From Roseiflexus castenholzii DSM 13941 (GTDB lineage Bacteria; Chloroflexota; Chloroflexia; Chloroflexales; Roseiflexaceae), in assembly GCF_000017805.1 (NCBI RefSeq), contig NC_009767.1, positions 5,500,001 to 5,564,000 of the forward strand: 64,000 nucleotides of DNA. Direction: 5' to 3'. Below the pieces are notes generated by a model. It searched no databases. It was given only the letters and a program-made list of their open reading frames with translations, and had not been told where the DNA came from. Positions 1-8,467 of the stretch are shown in pieces. A program made the position numbers and the translations under genes. Within the stretch, counting starts at the first letter, position 1. Every line of letters starts with the position of its first letter.

Positions 1-1073
1 TCCCACATCTGTCGCCAGATACTGCGGAGCGTGGGCATACGGTACGGCGGCAACTCCAGCACGAACGGCGCCTGCGGTTGATGGCGAAAAAGCGTGTGCC
101 GCAGCAACGCCCCCATGCCTACCGCGACCGTGATGCCGGTGAGGTACAACCCGAAGATGACCTGACCTGCATGTGCCGGAAAGAAAACCATTGCAATCAG
201 CACATACACCGGCAATCGCGCGCTGCAACTCATAAACGGCACGAGAAGACCGGTCAGAATCCGGTCACGGCGACTATCGAGCGTCCGCGTGGCGTAGATT
301 GCCGGCACCGAGCACCCAAAACCGACAATCATCGGCAGAAAACTCTTGCCGTGCAGACCAAGCGCGCGCATCAACCGATCCATCACAAAAGCCGCGCGCG
401 CCATGTAGCCAGAGTCTTCCAGCAGCGCCAGCGCAAAGTAGAGCGCCAGCAGCACCGGCACAAACGCCAACACGCCGCCGACGCCCGCCACAACGCCATC
501 GACCATCAGCGACGCGACCCATCCGTCCTCCGCCCCGAACAGCGCCAGCAATGCCACGACCCACCGGCTGACCGGACCGCTCAACACACCATCGAGCCAG
601 TCGACAAACGGCGCCGCGACATCCGTGGTCAGTTTGAACACTACCCACATGACCGCCAGAAAGATCGGAATCCCCAGCCAGCGATGCGTCACCACACGGT
701 CGATGCGGTCGGAAAGGGTTACCGGCGCCGTAGATAGACGGCGCACTGCCTGTGTGGCAACCGTGTGAACGAAACGGTAGCGCTGATCGACGAGCGCAAC
801 ATCCAGATCATCGCCGTAGACGGCGCGCAATCGTTCCAGGCTTTCATCGAGCGCCGCAACAGCGGCAGAACCGCCCAGGCTGCGGATGGCGTGCATTAAC
901 GCCTCATCGCCTTCGAGCGCCTGGATCGCCAGCCAGCGCGGTGGGTAGGCATCAGCCAGGCCGGGTAGACGCGCGAACAGGTCCGCCAGACGGTCCAGTT
1001 CCGTTTCGATTGGCGGCGGATAGCGGAACGGCGCCGACGCCTGATGGAAGGAGCGATCAAGCGTTGTCATCAT
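1..1073 (-). CDS. feoB: Ferrous iron transporter FeoB, membrane domain as a separate gene (partial, runs off the left edge)
   Basis: Reading the minus strand from an ATG at 1073 (or the next codon at 1070) gives an open frame to the window edge. After about 100 soluble residues it enters a FeoB-type membrane region: a segment like DRIDRVVTHRWLGIPIF, then the Gate signatures GCSVPAIYATRTLDSRRDR and PFMSCSARLPVY, where the Cys residues lie in the family's proposed Fe(II) path. The start overlaps the stop of the GTPase gene as ATGA, so the two halves are probably translationally coupled. In most bacteria both parts are one protein of about 700-800 residues. A sequencing frameshift is an unlikely explanation because each half has clean ends. 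The C-terminus is outside the window. Confidence 0.9.
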   Translation of the reverse strand, partial: MMTTLDRSFHQASAPFRYPPPIETELDRLADLFARLPGLADAYPPRWLAIQALEGDEALMHAIRSLGGSAAVAALDESLERLRAVYGDDLDVALVDQRYRFVHTVATQAVRRLSTAPVTLSDRIDRVVTHRWLGIPIFLAVMWVVFKLTTDVAAPFVDWLDGVLSGPVSRWVVALLALFGAEDGWVASLMVDGVVAGVGGVLAFVPVLLALYFALALLEDSGYMARAAFVMDRLMRALGLHGKSFLPMIVGFGCSVPAIYATRTLDSRRDRILTGLLVPFMSCSARLPVYVLIAMVFFPAHAGQVIFGLYLTGITVAVGMGALLRHTLFRHQPQAPFVLELPPYRMPTLRSIWRQMW

Positions 1074-1600
1074 GCCACCTTTCGTGCGATCCGACGAACA
1101 TCAACCCCGGAGAGCAGCGTCGTCAGCGCCGCCTTCAGCGCCGCCAGCCCTTCTCCCTTGCTGGCAACGAGCGGCACAACCGGCGCCCCCAATCCTCTGG
1201 CGAGTGCATCGAGGTCGAGCGTCATACCGCGCGCTGCTGCCACATCCGTCATGTTCAACGCGACCAGAAGAGGCACACCGGTTTCAAGCAGTTGCACCGT
1301 CAGATACAGGTTGCGCTCCAGGTTTGCCGCGTCCACGACATTGATCACAAGATCGGGACGATCGCGCACGATGAAGTCGCGGGCGATCTGTTCCTCGAGC
1401 GAACGCGATGCCAGGCTGTACGCGCCGGGAAGATCGACAATCGTGACCACCCGACCGTCGAGGAGCAGTTGTCCCTCTTTCCGTTCAACAGTTTTGCCGG
1501 GCCAGTTGCCGACGTGCTGCCGCAGACCGGTCAGCGCATTGAAGATCGTGCTTTTGCCGACATTTGGATTACCGGCGAGCGCCACAATCGCCTCGCTCAT
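1070..1600 (-). CDS. feoB: FeoB-type GTPase domain, stand-alone
   Basis: A 176-residue G protein that normally forms the N-terminus of FeoB. Visible motifs in order are the P-loop GNPNVGKST (about residues 10-18), the Switch II DLPG, and the G4 motif NMTD, followed by a short helical tail. FeoB uses this domain to gate ferrous iron entry at the inner membrane. The ATG shares one base with the TGA of the upstream feoA gene, and the stop overlaps the start of the membrane-domain gene. The protein ends right where the intact family continues into the membrane domain, so it is a split FeoB rather than an unrelated GTPase. Confidence 0.93.
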   Translation of the reverse strand: MSEAIVALAGNPNVGKSTIFNALTGLRQHVGNWPGKTVERKEGQLLLDGRVVTIVDLPGAYSLASRSLEEQIARDFIVRDRPDLVINVVDAANLERNLYLTVQLLETGVPLLVALNMTDVAAARGMTLDLDALARGLGAPVVPLVASKGEGLAALKAALTTLLSGVDVRRIARKVA

Positions 1601-1851
1601 CAGGAAGCCCCCTTTTCCAGCACAGCGACGAGCAATGCCTGCGCCAGGGGATAGCCGAGCGCCAGGCGTGTATCGCCAACGGCAACCATCAGCGCGCTGC
1701 CGCTATCGGCGACAACCGACAACTCGACGCCGGGAACGAAACCAAGTTCTGCCAGACGGTGCGCGGTGCGCTGGCTGCCGCTGATGCCGACCAGTCGCGC
1801 GCGCACTCCCTGACCAACGAACATCAGGGGAAGCGTATTATGTGAGTGCAT
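1600..1851 (-). CDS. feoA: FeoA-family SH3-like protein, second copy
   Basis: A small beta-barrel FeoA-domain protein of about 83 residues, expected in the cytoplasm as a partner of FeoB. Family features include LVGISGSQRTAHRLAELGFVPG and a hydrophobic core ending near VAVGDTRLALG. The ATG at 1851 was chosen because the frame extending further upstream lies inside the preceding feoA gene; this start overlaps that gene by 14 bases. The next gene starts on its own stop codon (TGATG), so feoA-feoA-feoB(G)-feoB(M) form one tightly coupled operon. The role of FeoA is not settled in the literature; regulation or assembly of FeoB is the usual proposal. Confidence 0.87.
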   Translation of the reverse strand: MHSHNTLPLMFVGQGVRARLVGISGSQRTAHRLAELGFVPGVELSVVADSGSALMVAVGDTRLALGYPLAQALLVAVLEKGAS

Positions 1852-2092
1852 TGATCGGCTCCACGTAAATACAACGCGCATCGCTCTTGCGCAACGAGAG
1901 GTGATACCCTTTGATGGTCAGTTCGAGCGGATCGCCGAGCGGCGCCAGCCTTGTTAACGTAACCGTTTCACCGTGAACAAACCCCATATCGAGCAACCGC
2001 CGCCGCAACGCGCGGTCGCCTCCTACCCGCACGATGACTGCGCTGCAACCACAGGAGAGTTGATCGAGGGTGACTGTAGTTTCATCCGACAT
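1838..2092 (-). CDS. feoA: FeoA-family protein, first gene of the iron operon
   Basis: An 84-residue FeoA-domain protein that begins MSDETTVTLDQLSCG and carries the family segment RRRLLDMGFVHGETVTL and a C-terminal LRKSDARCIYVEP. The ATG at 2092 is preceded by AAGGA about eight bases upstream; a longer frame from 2131 adds 13 residues with no family support. It is the promoter-proximal gene of the feo operon, and its 3' end overlaps the second feoA. Two tandem FeoA proteins are seen with FeoB in some bacteria, and the pair may form a heteromer (inference). Confidence 0.88.
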   Translation of the reverse strand: MSDETTVTLDQLSCGCSAVIVRVGGDRALRRRLLDMGFVHGETVTLTRLAPLGDPLELTIKGYHLSLRKSDARCIYVEPINALT

Positions 2093-2507
2093 ATGGACAT
2101 CCTTGACAAGCAATGTTCTGGTATTCCTCATGGAAATCGATCAAACAGTTATGGTGCGCCTTAACTTCCGTTATACAGACTCATGATCATGACAACAAGT
2201 GGCAAATGAACAACTGTGAGGAAAGAAAGAGTGACCGATGGCGGAAGGAGAGGGATGGAGGGAGGGACGGCAGAGACATCGCGCTGCACCGTCTCGAAAT
2301 GGCGCAGGTGAGAGGAGGAAAGGCGGCGCGTGGCACATTGCGCCGTCCGTAGAAAAAGGCGCGAGGAACGTCACCAACCCTTGCGGTCTCCGCCGGACGC
2401 TCGTCCTCGCCGGCAACCTGTCCTGGCGACGAGGAACACACCCGCGCCGGAAACACGCACTGACTTCACGGGTTCTGGAGACGGGCGTTGCCGATCGAAC
2501 ACGGCAT
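2093..2507. other. Intergenic region upstream of the feo operon
   Basis: A 415-base gap between the cysteine desulfurase stop and the first feoA start, both on the minus strand. Apart from the feo promoter at its left end it is purine-biased on the plus strand around 2240-2340. I see no credible ORF, RNA gene or clear terminator in it. Confidence 0.6.
2170..2198 (-). promoter_or_regulatory. Predicted feo operon promoter with palindromic operator
   Basis: On the minus strand there is TTGTTG (2198-2193), a 17-base spacer, and TATAAC (2175-2170). The spacer contains the perfect 12-bp palindrome TCATGATCATGA (2181-2192) touching the -35 box. The first feoA ATG lies about 78 bases downstream. A palindrome between -35 and -10 is a common repressor position, so a metal-sensing repressor is plausible, but the site does not match a Fur or DtxR consensus that I can recognise. 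Confidence 0.5.
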
Positions 2508-3695
2508 CTACCCCGCCATCTCCCGCAGCCGGGCGATAATGCCGGGCAGAACGTCAAGCACCACGTCCACATCTGCGTCGGTATTGTCACGTCCAAAGGT
2601 GAAGCGCACCGCGCCGGGGAGCGCCGACGCGACTTCCGCCGTCGTGTCCGATCCGGCTGCGCGAGCCAGCGCCAGCAGCACATGCGACGGCTCCAGTGAG
2701 CCGCTGGTGCAGGCAGACCCGCTCGATGCCGCGATGCCGTGCTGATCGAGCAGGAGCAGGATACTCTCGCCCTCCACTCCCTCGAACGACAGATTGGCAT
2801 TGTTCGGTAGGCGGCGTGTCGGATGCCCGTTGAGGCGCGCGCCTGGAACCCGTTCCAGAACACCGTTCACCAATCGATCGCGCAGGCGTGCGCAGTGAGC
2901 GCTGTCGGCGGCGCGGCGCTCCTCAGCAAGACGCAACGCCGCTGCCATACCGACAATGCCGGGCACATTCTCGGTGCCTGCCCGCCGCCGTCGCTCCTGC
3001 CCGCCGCCGGTGATCTGCGGCAGCAGCGGCGTTCCCCGGCGGACGTACAGTGCACCGACCCCCTTGGGACCGTAGAACTTGTGTGCGGCAATCGTCATCA
3101 GATCGACATTGAGCGCGCGCACATCGAGCGGCAAGGCGCCAGGCGCCTGCACCGCATCGGTATGGAAAGGAACGCCGCGCTCGCGGCAAATCGCGCCCAG
3201 TTCAGCAATCGGCTGAATCGTGCCGATCTCGTTATTGGCATACATAACCGACACCAGCACCGTATCCGGGCGTAGCGCCGCGCGCAGATCGTCGGGCTGC
3301 ACCAGACCGCTGCTATCAACCGGCAAAATGGTCGCCTCAAACCCAAACGCCTGCAAGTGTTCGACCGTATGGAGCACCGCATGATGCTCAATCGCACTGG
3401 TAATGAGATGCGCGCCGCGCCCCGCCTGACGCTGCGCCAGCGCGACGCCGCGGATCGCCAGGTTGTCGCTCTCGGAACCACTGCCGGTAAAGATAATTTC
3501 ACGCGGCGATGCACCCAGGATTGCCGCCACTTGATCGCGCGCTTCATCGAGCGCGTGCAACGCAGCGCGCCCGACGCGGTAGATGCTCGAAGGATTGCCA
3601 AAATGCGTGGTGAAGTACGGGAGCATCACCGCAAGCGCCGCCGGATCGACCGGCGTCGTCGCTGCGTGGTCGAGATAGATCAATCGTTCAGTCAC
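2508..3695 (-). CDS. Cysteine desulfurase, IscS/NifS group
   Basis: A pyridoxal-phosphate enzyme of 395 residues that takes sulfur from cysteine for Fe-S cluster or thio-cofactor synthesis. The N-terminus YLDHAATTP is typical. The PLP lysine lies in TIAAHKFYGPKG, preceded by the FHTDAVQAPG block, and the persulfide Cys is in SGSACTSGSLEPSHVL, the short-loop arrangement of group I enzymes. A GTG at 3695 is preferred: it follows GAGGAG at good spacing and overlaps the upstream ATPase stop by eight bases. The nearby feo operon makes a link to iron-sulfur supply possible, but they are separated by 415 bases and there is no iscU scaffold here. Confidence 0.93.
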   Translation of the reverse strand: MTERLIYLDHAATTPVDPAALAVMLPYFTTHFGNPSSIYRVGRAALHALDEARDQVAAILGASPREIIFTGSGSESDNLAIRGVALAQRQAGRGAHLITSAIEHHAVLHTVEHLQAFGFEATILPVDSSGLVQPDDLRAALRPDTVLVSVMYANNEIGTIQPIAELGAICRERGVPFHTDAVQAPGALPLDVRALNVDLMTIAAHKFYGPKGVGALYVRRGTPLLPQITGGGQERRRRAGTENVPGIVGMAAALRLAEERRAADSAHCARLRDRLVNGVLERVPGARLNGHPTRRLPNNANLSFEGVEGESILLLLDQHGIAASSGSACTSGSLEPSHVLLALARAAGSDTTAEVASALPGAVRFTFGRDNTDADVDVVLDVLPGIIARLREMAG

Positions 3696-4503
3696 GCACT
3701 CCTCGCTCTTTCCAGGGCGTTTCCAGACCATGCGCCTCGAGCAGCGCCTCGTCGTCGAGCATCGTCGCCGCTGTGCCATCAGCGACGATGCGCCCTTCGT
3801 CCATGATAATCATCCGATCGCAAAGTTCCTGAACCATCGCCATATCATGCGTCGAAACCAGCATGGTCAGCGGCAAATCGCGCAGCAAACGGATCAATCC
3901 ACGGCGGGCGCGCGGGTCGAGACCGGCGGAAGGCTCGTCGAACGCCAGAATCTCCGGTTCCATCGCCAGCACCGTCGCAATCGCGATGCGCTTCTTTTCC
4001 CCCATGCTCAAATGGTATGGATGCCGCTCGCGATACGTACTCATCCCGACCAGCGCCAGCGCTCGTTCGACCCGCGCCTGCACGTCGCGCGCCGCAAGCC
4101 CCATGTGCAACGGACCGAACGCCACATCCTCAAAGACCGTCGGTGAAAATAACTGGTCATCGGGATTTTGAAACACAAGACCGACTCGCGCGCGCACTTG
4201 CGACAGGGTACGCTCACTCACCGGCAAGCCAGCGACTTCGATGCGCCCGTTGCCGCGCAGAACACCGTTGAGGTGCAATAGCAGCGTGCTCTTGCCGGCG
4301 CCGTTCGGTCCAACCAGCGCCACCTTCTCACCGCGCGCAATGCGCAAATGAACGCCACGAAGCGCCACACGCCCATCGGGATAGGCGAAGTGCAGATCGT
4401 CGATCAGCAGCAGCGGCGTATGGTCGACGGAAAGCGATGCATTAACCGTAAGATCGGAGCGCAGCATAGATAGACTGATCTGAATACAATGGTTCCTCTT
4501 CAT
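3688..4503 (-). CDS. ABC transporter ATP-binding protein, CbiO/EcfA-like
   Basis: A cytoplasmic ATPase subunit of about 271 residues. It has Walker A GPNGAGKST, the Q-loop VFQNPDDQLFSPTVFEDVAFGP typical of CbiO/EcfA energy-coupling ATPases, signature LSMGEKKRIAIA, Walker B ILAFDEPSAGLD and the H-loop STHD. The family drives uptake of cobalt, nickel or vitamins through an EcfT-like partner, which is not in the window. The start is uncertain: ATG at 4503 or ATG at 4467; neither has a strong ribosome site. The gene overlaps the desulfurase start, so both are probably in one transcript. Confidence 0.85.
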   Translation of the reverse strand: MKRNHCIQISLSMLRSDLTVNASLSVDHTPLLLIDDLHFAYPDGRVALRGVHLRIARGEKVALVGPNGAGKSTLLLHLNGVLRGNGRIEVAGLPVSERTLSQVRARVGLVFQNPDDQLFSPTVFEDVAFGPLHMGLAARDVQARVERALALVGMSTYRERHPYHLSMGEKKRIAIATVLAMEPEILAFDEPSAGLDPRARRGLIRLLRDLPLTMLVSTHDMAMVQELCDRMIIMDEGRIVADGTAATMLDDEALLEAHGLETPWKERGVRD

Positions 4504-4637
4504 ATTGTAGCGCGCTTTACGACAGTCAGCGAGCAGCGCGCATGAGAACGCCGTCATGCACAGGCAGGAGTTTAGCCGCTCCGGCGATTCAAAGCGCTCA
4601 CCACGCGTAGCACGGCGGATAAGAGCGCATGGACTTA

Positions 4638-4763
4638 TACCAGTTATCTGTGACCATCCGGCATGGTCACCTCGAGCAGCGCGAGGGGGCGTGCGCGACT
4701 CGCGCAGATTCCGCGCTGCGCTCGGCATGACCAGCATGCGGCATCTTCAATCGTCATTGGTAT
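4638..4763. repeat. TIR-bounded dispersed element, copy A (126 bp)
   Basis: Bounded by ATACCAGT and ATTGGTAT. Inside is an 8-bp-stem hairpin GTGACCAT-N5-ATGGTCAC and the block that reads, in reverse, like GCGCAGCGAGGAATC in the other copies. It is the same element as those at 39856, 40284, 45922, 60255, 60592 and 60944. It carries no ORF of its own and no transposase is near it. Confidence 0.8.
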
Positions 4764-4900
4764 GACACGGCTCAACCGCCTTCCATCATACCCTGATCCG
4801 TGCGAATCCGTCGCATCTATGTCACGTCATCCGTGTTCCCTTCACACCCGAATCCTGGCAGGACCGGCATATCTTGTTGTTGCACGTTTGCGCAACTCGT

Positions 4901-4928
4901 TTGACATCCCCCTCTGCTGCGGTATAAT
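4901..4928 (+). promoter_or_regulatory. Sigma-70-type promoter for tatA
   Basis: TTGACA at 4901-4906 and TATAAT at 4923-4928 are separated by 16 bases, both at full consensus. The tatA start lies about 75 bases downstream. This is the strongest promoter match in the window. Confidence 0.8.
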
Positions 4929-5002
4929 ACCTGAAGACACCGAAACGGAATTGGACAACCATCGCGCGCAGGCGCGCCACCCATGGAATGAGGAGACACG
5001 TT

Positions 5003-5209
5003 ATGCCAACGCTAGGAGTCGGCGAGCTGGTTATCATTCTGATCATTGTCCTGTTGTTGTTCGGCGCTTCGCGCATCACCGGCGTCGCAAGCGCGCTCGG
5101 CGGCAGCATCAAGGCATTCCGTAAAGCCGTGCGCGACGACGATGAAGTTCCCGCCAATAAGGTTGAGGCGAACGACTCAACCGACAAGAAGGCTGAGACA
5201 AAGGCATAG
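5003..5209 (+). CDS. tatA: Sec-independent translocase subunit TatA/TatE family
   Basis: A 68-residue protein with one N-terminal membrane helix (about residues 7-23, GELVIILIIVLLLFG), a short hinge, the amphipathic helix ITGVASALGGSIKAFRKAV, and a charged soluble tail: the full TatA layout. In the twin-arginine system TatA forms the size-adjustable pore for folded proteins. The ATG at 5003 is preceded by AGGAGA eight bases upstream; a start at 4988 is in frame but lacks such a site. No tatB or tatC is adjacent, so this is an isolated tatA. Obg follows 123 bases later on the same strand. Confidence 0.93.
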   Translation: MPTLGVGELVIILIIVLLLFGASRITGVASALGGSIKAFRKAVRDDDEVPANKVEANDSTDKKAETKA

Positions 5210-5332
5210 CATGCCCGTCTCGCACCTGTGGCGCTGCGCGATAGATGCGGCCCGCGCGCAGACGAGCCGGCGCCAGTCGCAGTGTGAATGTGTCGCTCTG
5301 TGGCTGGCGTCGTTGTGTTTGGTAAAAGGTCT

Positions 5333-6652
5333 ATGGCTGGTGAGTTTTATGACTCCGCGCGAATCTTCGTGCAGGCTGGCGATGGCGGCGATGGCGCTGC
5401 GACCTTCCGCCGCGAGAAGTATGTGCCGCGCGGCGGACCGGACGGCGGCGATGGCGGGCGCGGCGGTCACGTCTATCTGGTCGCCGATCCGGGGCTTAAC
5501 ACGCTGCTGCCCTTTCGTGAACGCACCCGCTTCATCGCAGAGCGCGGCGGAAACGGCGGAAGGTCGCGCAAACATGGACGCAATGGGCGCGATGTGTTCA
5601 TTCGCGTGCCGGTTGGGACGGTTGCGCGCACCGTTATTGACGGCGAGACGTACAGCGTCGATCTCGACGCGCCGGGGCTGCGGCTGCTCGCAGCGCGCGG
5701 CGGGCGCGGCGGATTAGGGAATGTCCATTTTGCCACCTCGAGTTATCAGGTTCCACGTATCGCCGAGCTCGGCGAACCGGGTGAACGCCGTGAGATCGAA
5801 CTCGAACTCAAACTTCTTGCCGATGTTGGGCTGATCGGTTTCCCCAATGCCGGCAAATCCACGTTATTGTCGGTGATCAGCGCGGCGCGCCCAAAAATTG
5901 CACCCTATCCGTTCACAACCTTGCAACCAAATCTCGGGGTTGTGGAAGTCGGCGAGTATTCGTTTGTTGTGGCGGACATTCCCGGATTGATCGAAGGCGC
6001 ACATCGCGGCGTCGGGTTGGGGTTCAGTTTTCTGCGCCATATCGAGCGAACCCGCCTGCTCATTCACATCATTGATGCGGCAGGGGTCGATGGGCGCGAT
6101 CCGGTGAACGATTTTTCTGCGATCAACGAAGAGTTGCGCCTTTATCAACCCGCACTGGCGCAACGGCCACAGGTGGTTGCGCTGAATAAAGCCGATCTGC
6201 CGGAAGCGCAGGCGAACCTGAAACGACTGCGCGCTGCCATTCCGGTGTCGGAGCAGGATCTGTTCGTGATCTCGGCGGCGACACGAGAAGGCGTGGACGC
6301 ACTGTTGCAGCGCGTTGCTGAGCGTCTGAGAGAGATGCCTGCACCACACCGCGCACCGCGCGATGAAACGCTCACCTGGCCCGTACCGGAGGTGGATGAA
6401 CGCCTTTACACCATCGAGCGAACGGGAGATGGCTGGCGCGTGCGCGGGCGTCGCATTGAACGCCTGATTTCGATGACCAATTTCGCCCAACCGGACGCGA
6501 TTATGCGGATTCAGCGCGTGCTCGAGGCGAGCGGCATTGGGGCAGCGTTGCAGGAGGCAGGCATTCAGAACGGTGATGTGCTGTATATCGAACAAGCGGC
6601 GTTCGATTGGGAGGACGGCGCAATAACCTACCGCATGCCTGGCGTCAGTTGA
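5333..6652 (+). CDS. obg: GTPase Obg (CgtA), ribosome assembly
   Basis: A 439-residue large-subunit ribosome assembly GTPase. The glycine-rich Obg fold occupies about residues 1-158, with repeats such as GDGGDGAATFRREKYVPRGG and RGGRGGLGN. The G domain follows with GFPNAGKST, the Switch II DIPG and the G4 motif NKAD. The last 70 or so residues form an Obg C-terminal (OCT) domain ending near NGDVLYIEQAAFDWEDG. The ATG at 5333 is preceded by AAAGG and starts the canonical FYDSARIFVQAGDGG; the upstream in-frame extension to 5288 is not conserved in the family. Confidence 0.97.
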   Translation: MAGEFYDSARIFVQAGDGGDGAATFRREKYVPRGGPDGGDGGRGGHVYLVADPGLNTLLPFRERTRFIAERGGNGGRSRKHGRNGRDVFIRVPVGTVARTVIDGETYSVDLDAPGLRLLAARGGRGGLGNVHFATSSYQVPRIAELGEPGERREIELELKLLADVGLIGFPNAGKSTLLSVISAARPKIAPYPFTTLQPNLGVVEVGEYSFVVADIPGLIEGAHRGVGLGFSFLRHIERTRLLIHIIDAAGVDGRDPVNDFSAINEELRLYQPALAQRPQVVALNKADLPEAQANLKRLRAAIPVSEQDLFVISAATREGVDALLQRVAERLREMPAPHRAPRDETLTWPVPEVDERLYTIERTGDGWRVRGRRIERLISMTNFAQPDAIMRIQRVLEASGIGAALQEAGIQNGDVLYIEQAAFDWEDGAITYRMPGVS

Positions 6653-6724
6653 CCCGGATCTCGATGAAGTACACTACGACCGGTTGTGATTCGGATGAAC
6701 CGTGTTGTTCAGAAGGAGCCGACG

Positions 6725-8233
6725 GTGAAAAAAACAACTGAGGCGACGACCGCCGCATCCGTCGCTCGTGCTCCTTTTCCAATCCGTCGTAGACGAAACG
6801 CGCCTTCCGGCGCGCTGCTCCCCCTCTTCGACATCTGCCTGATTCTCGCCGGTTTTGCCATCGCCTACTGGATGCGCTATGAACTCGATTGGCCTCCGCC
6901 GTTCGATCAACTGGTGCGCGAGGTGCAGGCGCAGAACTTTGTGCCGCTCAGCGCCTTTGCGCCATTTGCGCTCCTGCTGGCTGCGCTCCTGATGGTTCAG
7001 TTCGCCATGCGCGGGCTGTATCGCCTGCCGCGCACCGCCGGCGTGCTCGACCACAGCAGCATCATCGTCGGCTCAACCACAACCGGTATCGCCATTCTGA
7101 TCGTTGTGGTCTTTCTGTATAAGCCTTCGGAATTCTACTCGCGCTTGATCTTTGCATTTGCCTGGGGAACCATTATTGCGCTCCTCGTCGGATGGCGCGC
7201 CGTGTTGATCAGCATACGCCGCTGGCGCTGGGTGCGCGGCATCGACCGTGAACGGGTGCTGGTGGTCGGCAACACCGGTCTGGGGCGCGAGGTGATGGAG
7301 AGCCTGGTGGCGCAACCCGATCTGGGGTATGCGCTCGTCGGTTTTCTCGATGATCGGGAGCGGGCGCCCAACCGGCGAACCTTGCATTTTCGACAGATTG
7401 GACGAATCAGCGATCTCGAAACCTGTCTGCGCGGCGGGGATATCGATCTGGTCATCCTGGCGTTGCCGTTTTGGGAGCATCATCGCCTGCCCGACCTGGT
7501 GGCAACCTGTCGCTACGCAGGGGTCGAGTTCTGTGTCGTTCCCGATCTCTACGAGTTGAGTTTCGACCGCATCGATATCGGCAACCTGGGCGGTATTCCG
7601 CTGATTGGCTTGAAGGCGGTCTCGCTGCGCGGCTGGAACCTGGTGGTCAAACGAGCCATGGATCTGGCATTGACGCTGCTGACGTTGCCGCTGGTGATCC
7701 CACTGGGAGTGGCGATTGCGATCATCGTGCGCCTCGACTCGCCTGGATCGGCGATTTTCCGGCAGCGTCGGATCGGGCGTGATGGACGCCCGTTCATCTG
7801 TTATAAGTTTCGCACGATGGTGATCGATGCCGAGGAGCGCAAAGCCGAACTCGCTGCGTTGAATGAAGCCGATGGTCCACTCTTCAAAATGCGGAACGAC
7901 CCGCGGATGACCCGCGTCGGGCGCGTGCTGCGACGTTACAGCCTGGATGAACTGCCGCAGTTGTGGAATATTCTGCGCGGTGAAATGAGTTGGGTGGGTC
8001 CGCGTCCGGCAACGCCGGAAGAAGTCGCGCAGTATGAAGACTGGCATTACCGCCGGTTAACGGTTGTGCCCGGTCTGACGGGACTATCGCAGGTGTTGGG
8101 GCGCAGTGATATTTCGTTCGACGAAATGGTGCGCCTCGACATCTTTTACACTGAAAACTGGACACCCGGCATGGATCTGCGTATTCTGCTGCAAACGATT
8201 CCGGTCGTTATCTCCGGGCGTGGGGCGTATTGA
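6725..8233 (+). CDS. Polyprenyl-phosphate sugar-1-phosphate transferase (initiating enzyme of glycan synthesis)
   Basis: A 502-residue membrane protein that would transfer a sugar phosphate from a UDP-sugar to undecaprenyl phosphate, the first step of exopolysaccharide assembly. It has about four membrane helices in residues 35-170, a central CoA-binding-like Rossmann region (VLVVGNTGLGREVMESL), another helix, and a C-terminal bacterial sugar transferase domain with KRAMDLALTLLTLPL, FRQRRIGRDGRPF, YKFRTM, SLDELPQLWNILRGEMSWVGPRP and PGLTGLSQV. The GTG at 6725 is chosen because AAGGAG sits six bases upstream; ATG 6686 is an alternative. It heads the glycan cluster. Confidence 0.9.
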   Translation: MKKTTEATTAASVARAPFPIRRRRNAPSGALLPLFDICLILAGFAIAYWMRYELDWPPPFDQLVREVQAQNFVPLSAFAPFALLLAALLMVQFAMRGLYRLPRTAGVLDHSSIIVGSTTTGIAILIVVVFLYKPSEFYSRLIFAFAWGTIIALLVGWRAVLISIRRWRWVRGIDRERVLVVGNTGLGREVMESLVAQPDLGYALVGFLDDRERAPNRRTLHFRQIGRISDLETCLRGGDIDLVILALPFWEHHRLPDLVATCRYAGVEFCVVPDLYELSFDRIDIGNLGGIPLIGLKAVSLRGWNLVVKRAMDLALTLLTLPLVIPLGVAIAIIVRLDSPGSAIFRQRRIGRDGRPFICYKFRTMVIDAEERKAELAALNEADGPLFKMRNDPRMTRVGRVLRRYSLDELPQLWNILRGEMSWVGPRPATPEEVAQYEDWHYRRLTVVPGLTGLSQVLGRSDISFDEMVRLDIFYTENWTPGMDLRILLQTIPVVISGRGAY

Positions 8234-8467
8234 TGCAAGGCGCGAAGCACGCGACGCGGGAAGCGGGGCACGGGTGGTTGGCGCGGCTTCGTGAACCGTC
8301 GCGCACTTCGTGGATGCCACCACAACGGCACACGGCGGAGGGCGAACATACCCGACCCGAAACGTCAAAGGTCTTGCAAGTTGTTCACGATCCATCATGA
8401 GCCGAGTCACATCTTCCTCACGGGAATGCCATACCATGCCAGTAATGCATGAAGAGGGTGGATGCCT

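Larger units (their letters stand above)
4504..5002. other. Intergenic region with repeat element and tatA promoter
   Basis: Nearly 500 bases between divergent genes. It contains one copy of the TIR-bounded element (4638-4763) and the tatA promoter (4901-4928). No coding sequence is supported elsewhere in it; the long upstream extension of the ATPase frame through here is spurious. Confidence 0.65.

Noticed and set aside
78..737. 219-codon plus-strand frame at the left edge
   Set aside because: Antisense to the FeoB membrane domain, whose minus-strand reading shows the Gate motifs.
4556..4765. Short plus-strand frame upstream of tatA
   Set aside because: It runs through the TIR-bounded element, which produces the same kind of peptide in every copy.
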